From: Liolophura sinensis
Taxonomy: Eukaryota; Mollusca; Polyplacophora; Chitonida; Chitonidae
Direction of reading: 5' to 3'
Length of the DNA: 24,889 nt
NCBI RefSeq assembly: GCF_032854445.1
Contig: NW_027018453.1
Span: 1-24,889 of the forward strand
Shown: piece by piece, positions 20,836-24,889 of the stretch
Layout: each line of letters starts with the position of its first letter
Numbering within the stretch: position 1 is the stretch's first letter
Position numbers and translations under genes: made by a program
The notes under the pieces: model-generated
What the model saw: only the letters and a program-made list of their open reading frames with translations
Databases searched by the model: none
What the model was told of the DNA's origin: nothing

Positions 20836-21382
20836 TGACCAGTCGCGATTGTACATAGTACATGTAGCCGATTTCAATTAGCAAAAGGACCACGCAAAAA
20901 TCCAAAAGTGGAAAAAATGCTCCAATGCTGCTGGTAAGAGACTAATCTGACGTATTTTGTGACGAGAAATCGAATGGTGCAAACCGCGTTGCTCTCCGAC
21001 CAATACTTTTGGCTGTAGCCACAATTGAATCATCAATTATGTCAAAATCACGTGCCCAGCAACAGCTCTTACTCCATGGAAACCAAGGAAATTTACAATT
21101 TTTTCAACACCTGGAGATGCCTGACCCATTGCGCATCTTTTGGCACCTTATTGATGTGGGTCAGTGTTCAATTGTACTTTTTACAGCAGACTGTATCAAG
21201 TACCTTGTGTTTTTTATATAAAAATGGTGTGGTTTTTCTACATGTAGATAAAGACATTGAGTTTATCTTCGACTTAGAAGTAAGACATTTGCTGGGTGAG
21301 TTAAATGGCTTGGCCCAAAGATTTGACGTCTTCTGGGCTACCGAAGGGCACATAACTTATAATCAAAAGTTGAATATAGTAA
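20836..21382 (+). repeat. Satellite monomer U39
   Basis: m1 T, m2 T, ACCACGCAAAA, mosaic m3 as in U31, AGACTAATCTGACG, m5 A, CAACAGCTC, m6 AC, m7 C, Y, m11 G. Differs from U31 clearly only at m1. Confidence 0.95.
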
Positions 21383-21929
21383 TGACCAGTCGCGATGGTA
21401 CATAGTACATGTAGCCGATTTCAATGAGCAAAAGGACCAGGCAAAAATCCAAAAGTAAAAAAAATGCTCTAATCGTGCTGGTAAGAGGCTAATCCGACGT
21501 ATTTTGTGACGAGAAATCGAATGGTGCAAACCGCGTTGCTCTCCGACCAATACTTTTGGCTGTAGCCACAATTGAATCATCATTTATGTCAAAATCACGT
21601 GCCCAGCAACGGCTCTTACTCCATGGAAACCAAGGAAATTTGCTATTTTTCAACACCTGAGATGCCTGACCCAATTGCGCATCTTTTGGCACCTTATTGA
21701 TGTGGGTCAGTGTTCAATTGTACTTTTAACAGCAGACTGTATCAAGTACCTTGTGTTTTTTATATAAAAATGGTGTGGTTTTTCTACATGTAGATAAAGA
21801 CATTGAGTTTATCTTCGACTTAGAAGTAAGACATTTGCTGGGTGAGTTAAATGGGCTTGGCCCAAAGATTTGACGTCTTCTGGGCTACCGAAGGGCACAT
21901 AACTTATAATCAAAAGTTGAATATAGTAA
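21383..21929 (+). repeat. Satellite monomer U40
   Basis: m1 G, m2 G, m3 B, m4 G, A262T, m7 C, m8 347A, Y, m11 G. Matches U32 except that it lacks TTACTGATG. Confidence 0.95.
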
Positions 21930-22475
21930 TGACCAGTCGCGATTGTACATAGTACATGTAGCCGATTTCAATTAGCAAAAGGACCAGGCAAAAATCCAAA
22001 AGTGGAAAAAATGTTCCAATGCTGCTGGTAAGAGGCTAATCCGACGTATTTTGTGACGAGAAATCGAATGGTGCAAACCGCGTTGCTCTCCGACCAATAC
22101 TTTTGGCTGTAGCCACAATTGAATCATCATTTATGTCAAAATCACGTGCCCAGCAACGGCTCTTACTCCATGGAAACCAAGGAAATTTGCAATTTTTCAA
22201 CACCTGGAGATGCCTGACCAATTGCGCATCTTTTGGCACCTTATTGATGTGGGTCAGTGTTCAATTGTACTTTTTACAGCAGACTGTATCAAGTACCTTG
22301 TGTTTTTTATATAAAAATGGTGTGGTTTTTCTACATGTAGATAAAGAGATTAAGTTTATCTTCGACTTAGAAGTAAGACATTTGCTGGGTGAGTTAAATG
22401 GGCTTGGCCAAAGATTTGACATCTTCTGGGCTACCGAAGGGCACATAACTTATAATCAAAAGTTGAATATAGTAT
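21930..22475 (+). repeat. Satellite monomer U41 (recombinant)
   Basis: m1 T, m2 T, m3 A, m4 G, m6 GC, m7 C, m9 T with m10 G..A (discordant), m11 A. Single C lost in TGACCAATTG and in TTGGCCAAAG. Confidence 0.95.
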
Positions 22476-23024
22476 TGACCAGTCGCGATTGTACATAGTA
22501 CATGTAGCCGATTTCAATTAGCAAAAGGACCCAGGCAAAAATCCAAAAGTGGAAAAAATGTTCCAATGCTGCTGGTAAGAGGCTAATCCGACGTATTTTG
22601 TGACGAGAAATCGAATGGTGCAAACCGCGTTGCTTTCCGACCAATACTTTTGGCTGTAGCCACAATTGAATCATCATTTATGTCAAAATCACGTGCCCAG
22701 CAACGGCTCTTACTCCATGGAAACCAAGGAAATTTCCAATTTTTCAACACCTGGAGATGCCTGACCCAATTGCGCATCTTTTGGCACCTTATTGATGTGG
22801 GTCAGTGTTTAATTGTACTTTTTACAGCAGACTGTATCAAGTACCTGTGGTTTTTATATAAAAATGGTGTGGTTTTTCTACATGTAGATAAAGAGATTAA
22901 GTGTATCTTCGACTTAGAAGTAAGGACATTTGCTGGGTGAGTTAAATGGGCTTGGCCCAAAGATTTGACATCTTCTGGGCTACCGAAGGGCACATAACTT
23001 ATAATCAAAAGTTGAATATAGTAA
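22476..23024 (+). repeat. Satellite monomer U42
   Basis: m1 T, m2 T, m3 A, m4 G, m6 CC, m7 C, X, m11 A. The preceding junction reads AGTATTGACC. Private GCTTTCCG, GTGTTTAATT and AAGTGTATC. Confidence 0.95.
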
Positions 23025-23571
23025 TGACCAGTCGCGATTGTACATAGTACATGTAGCCGATTTCAATTAGCAAAAGGACCAGGCAAAAATCCAAAAGTGG
23101 AAAAAATGTTCCAATGCTGCTGGTAAGAGGCTAATCCGACGTATTTTGTGACGAGAAATCGAATGGTGCAAACCGCGTTGCTCTCCGACACCAATACTTT
23201 TGGCTGTAGCCACAATTGAATCATCATTTATGTCAAAATCACGTGCCCAGCAACGGCTCTTACTCCATGGAAACCAAGGAAATTTGCAATTTTTCAACAG
23301 CTGAGATGCCTGACCCAATTGCGCATCTTTTGGCACCTTATTGATGTGGGTCAGTGTTCAATTGTACTTTTTACAGCAGACTGTATCAAGTACCTTGTGG
23401 TTTTTATATAAAATGGTGTGGTTTTTCTACATGTAGATAAAGAGATTAAGTTTATCTTCGACTTAGAAGTAAGACATTTGCTGGGTGAGTTAAATGGGCT
23501 TGGCCCAAAGATTTGACATCTTCTGGGCTACCGAAGGGCACATAACTTATATCAAAAGTTGAATATAGTAA
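23025..23571 (+). repeat. Satellite monomer U43
   Basis: m1 T, m2 T, m3 A, m4 G, m6 GC, m7 G, X, m11 A. Two bases gained at TCCGACACCAAT. Confidence 0.95.
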
Positions 23572-24121
23572 TGACCAGTCGCGATTGTACATAGTACATG
23601 TAGCCGATTTCAATTAGCAAAAGGACCAGGCAAAAATCCAAAAGTGGAAAAAATGTTCCAATGCTGCTGGTAAGAAGGCTAATCCGACGTATTTTGTGAC
23701 GAGAAATCGAATGGTGCAAACCGCGTTGCTCTCCGACCAATACTTTTGGCTGTAGCCACAATTGAATCATCATTTATGTCAAAATCACGTGCCCAGCAAC
23801 GGCTCTTACTCCATGGAAACCAAGGAAATTTGCAATTTTTCAACACCTGGAGATGCCTGACCCAATTGCGCATCTTTTGGCACCTTATTGATGTGGGTCA
23901 GTGTTCAATTGTACTTTTAACAGCAGACTGTATCAAGTACCTTGTGTTTTTTATATAAAAATGGTGTGGTTTTTCTACATGTAGATAAAGACATTGAGTT
24001 TATCTTCGACTTAGAAGTAAGACATTTGCTGGGTGAGTTAAATGGGCTTGGCCCAAAGATTTGACATCTTCTAGGGCTACCGAAGGGCACATAACTTATA
24101 ATCAAAAGTTGAATATAGTAA
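23572..24121 (+). repeat. Satellite monomer U44
   Basis: m1 T, m2 T, m3 A, m4 G, m6 GC, m7 C, m8 347A, Y, m11 A. Same haplotype as U27. Indels TAAGAAGG and TCTAGGGCT. Confidence 0.95.
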
Positions 24122-24669
24122 TGACCAGTCGCGATTGTACATAGTACATGTAGCCGATTTCAATTAGCAAAAGGACCAGGCAAAAATCCAAAAGTGGAAA
24201 AAATGTTCCAATGCTGCTGGTAAGAGGCTAATCCGACGTATTTTGTGACGAGAATCGAATGGTGCAAACCGCGTTGCCTCTCCGACCAATACTTTTGGCT
24301 GTAGCCACAATTGAATGATCATTTATGTCAAAATCACGTGCCCAGCAACGGCTCTTACTCCATGGAAACCAAGGAAATTTGCAATTTTTTCAACACCTGG
24401 AGATGCCTGACCCAATTGCGCATCTTTTGGCACCTTATTGATGTGGGGTCAGTGTTCAATTGTATTTTTTACAGCAGACTGTATCAAGTACCTTGTGGTT
24501 TTTATATAAAAATGGTGTGGTTTTTCTACATGTAGATAAGAGATTAAGTTTATCTTCGACTTAGAAGTAAGACATTTGCTGGTGAGTTAAATGGGCTTAG
24601 CCCAAAGATTTGACATCTTCTGGGCTACCGAAGGGCACATAACTTATAGTCAAAAGATGAATATAGTAA
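24122..24669 (+). repeat. Satellite monomer U45
   Basis: GAATGATCATTT, m7 C, m8 342T, X, GGGCTTAGCCC and TATAGTCAAAAGATG, exactly as in U28. A G is lost before the donor (GCTGGTGAGTT) but GGTGAGT stays intact. Confidence 0.95.
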
Positions 24670-24889
24670 TGACCAGTCGCGATGTGTACATAGTACATGT
24701 AGCCGATTTCAATAGCAAAAGGACCAGGCAAATATCCAAAAGTGGAAAAAATGTTCCAATGCTGCTGGTAAGAGGCTAATCCGACGTATTTTGTGACGAG
24801 AAATCGAATGGTGCAAACCGCGTTGCTCTCCGACCAATACTTTTGGCTGTAGCCACAATTGAATCATCAATTATGTCAAAATCACGTGC
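24670..24889 (+). repeat. Partial satellite monomer U46, cut by the window end
   Basis: The first 220 bp only. m1 ambiguous (GATGTGTAC has an extra base), a T is lost at m2 (CAATAGC), CAAATATCC, A-type m3, m4 G, m5 A, as in U29. Confidence 0.95.

Larger units (their letters stand above)
1..24889 (+). repeat. 548-bp tandem satellite array, 45.4 monomers
   Basis: The same sequence recurs head to tail with monomer starts at 1, 549, 1100, 1652 and so on to 24670; nothing interrupts it and no copy is inverted. Diagnostic sites, numbered in a 548-nt monomer: m1 = 15 T/G; m2 = 44 T/G; m3 = block 75-93, type A (GG at 75-76, T85, C88, GC at 92-93), type B (AA, C85, T88, CG), type B' (AA, C85, C88, CG); m4 = 124 G/C; m5 = 201 T/A; m6 = bases 260-261 (GC, CC, GA or AC) or A262T; m7 = 274 G/C; m8 = 339 G/C, 342 C/T, 347 T/A; m9 = 375 G/T; m10 = 420 and 424, G..A or C..G; m11 = 494 A/G. 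'X' means m9 G with m10 G..A; 'Y' means m9 T with m10 C..G. Copies look about 97-99% identical by eye. Family not recognised. Confidence 0.98.
14255..24889. other. Right, more diversified array domain (U27-U46)
   Basis: In 15 of 19 complete monomers m7 is C (CACCTG). Variants private to this side include m5=A (U29, U30, U31, U38, U39, U46), m6=AC (U31, U38, U39), m8 347A (U27, U32, U40, U44), m8 342T (U28, U36, U45), and the AGACTAATCTGACG version of the post-donor sequence (U31, U39). The switch from the left domain falls near the U26/U27 junction. Confidence 0.75.

Noticed and set aside
1-24889. 5S rRNA, tRNA or U1-U6 snRNA tandem repeat
   Set aside because: I looked on both strands for 5S internal-control sequence, tRNA A/B boxes and characteristic snRNA 5' ends and found none. 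The SL-like idea is reported separately as low confidence.
1-24889. CRISPR array or bacterial repeat
   Set aside because: There is no short repeat alternating with unique spacers. The repeated unit is the full 548 bp with no unique sequence between copies.
1-24889. Tandem transposon insertions or LTR/TIR element
   Set aside because: No terminal repeats, target-site duplications, transposase or reverse transcriptase segments are visible, and copies abut in perfect phase, which fits satellite amplification.

Overview
The window is one uninterrupted tandem satellite array. A monomer of about 548 bp, all in the same orientation, fills it from the first base to the last: 45 complete copies plus the first 220 bp of a 46th. 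I find no single-copy DNA, protein-coding gene, known RNA gene, recognisable transposon or flanking sequence, and both window ends lie inside the array. Monomer starts are set here at the phase TGACCAGTCGCGA, which is arbitrary. Spacing is 544-553 bp and exactly 548 bp for most copies. The reference monomer U20 (10423-10970) is about 40% G+C by hand count, with 15 CpG (observed/expected about 0.7).

Organism: a long, gene-free, highly homogenised array of a complex 548-bp monomer points to nuclear heterochromatin (pericentromeric, centromeric, subtelomeric or a B/sex chromosome) of a eukaryote. The TACATGTA palindromes and only mild CpG depletion would suit an invertebrate animal. That is weak inference, and I do not recognise the family. 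Large rDNA spacer subrepeats remain possible.

Layout: U1-U26 (1-14254) form a more uniform domain. U27-U46 (14255-24889) form a more diverse one with its own variants. Eleven diagnostic sites or blocks (m1-m11, defined in the array entry) show that the monomers are mosaics of a few sub-haplotypes. They also reveal irregular higher-order repetition: U27-U29 recur 17 units later as U44-U46 (about 9.3 kb), U31-U32 recur 8 units later as U39-U40 (about 4.4 kb), and U12-U14 partly recur as U20-U22. From 7683 to about 13547 every monomer is exactly in register. Outside that stretch nearly every copy carries 1-base indels, mostly in homopolymers, which looks like a difference in assembly polishing rather than biology.

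Possible function: each monomer carries a well-formed TATA box (TATATAAAA). About 80 bp downstream lies a consensus splice donor (GGTGAGT) with a hairpin, an Sm-like GATTTGA and a second hairpin behind it. This order resembles a spliced-leader or snRNA-like cassette, so the array could in principle be a tandem small-RNA gene cluster rather than an inert satellite. This is the most interesting testable idea here, but it is a low-confidence inference. The 60-130 codon open frames on both strands are shadows of the repeat and are not annotated as genes.
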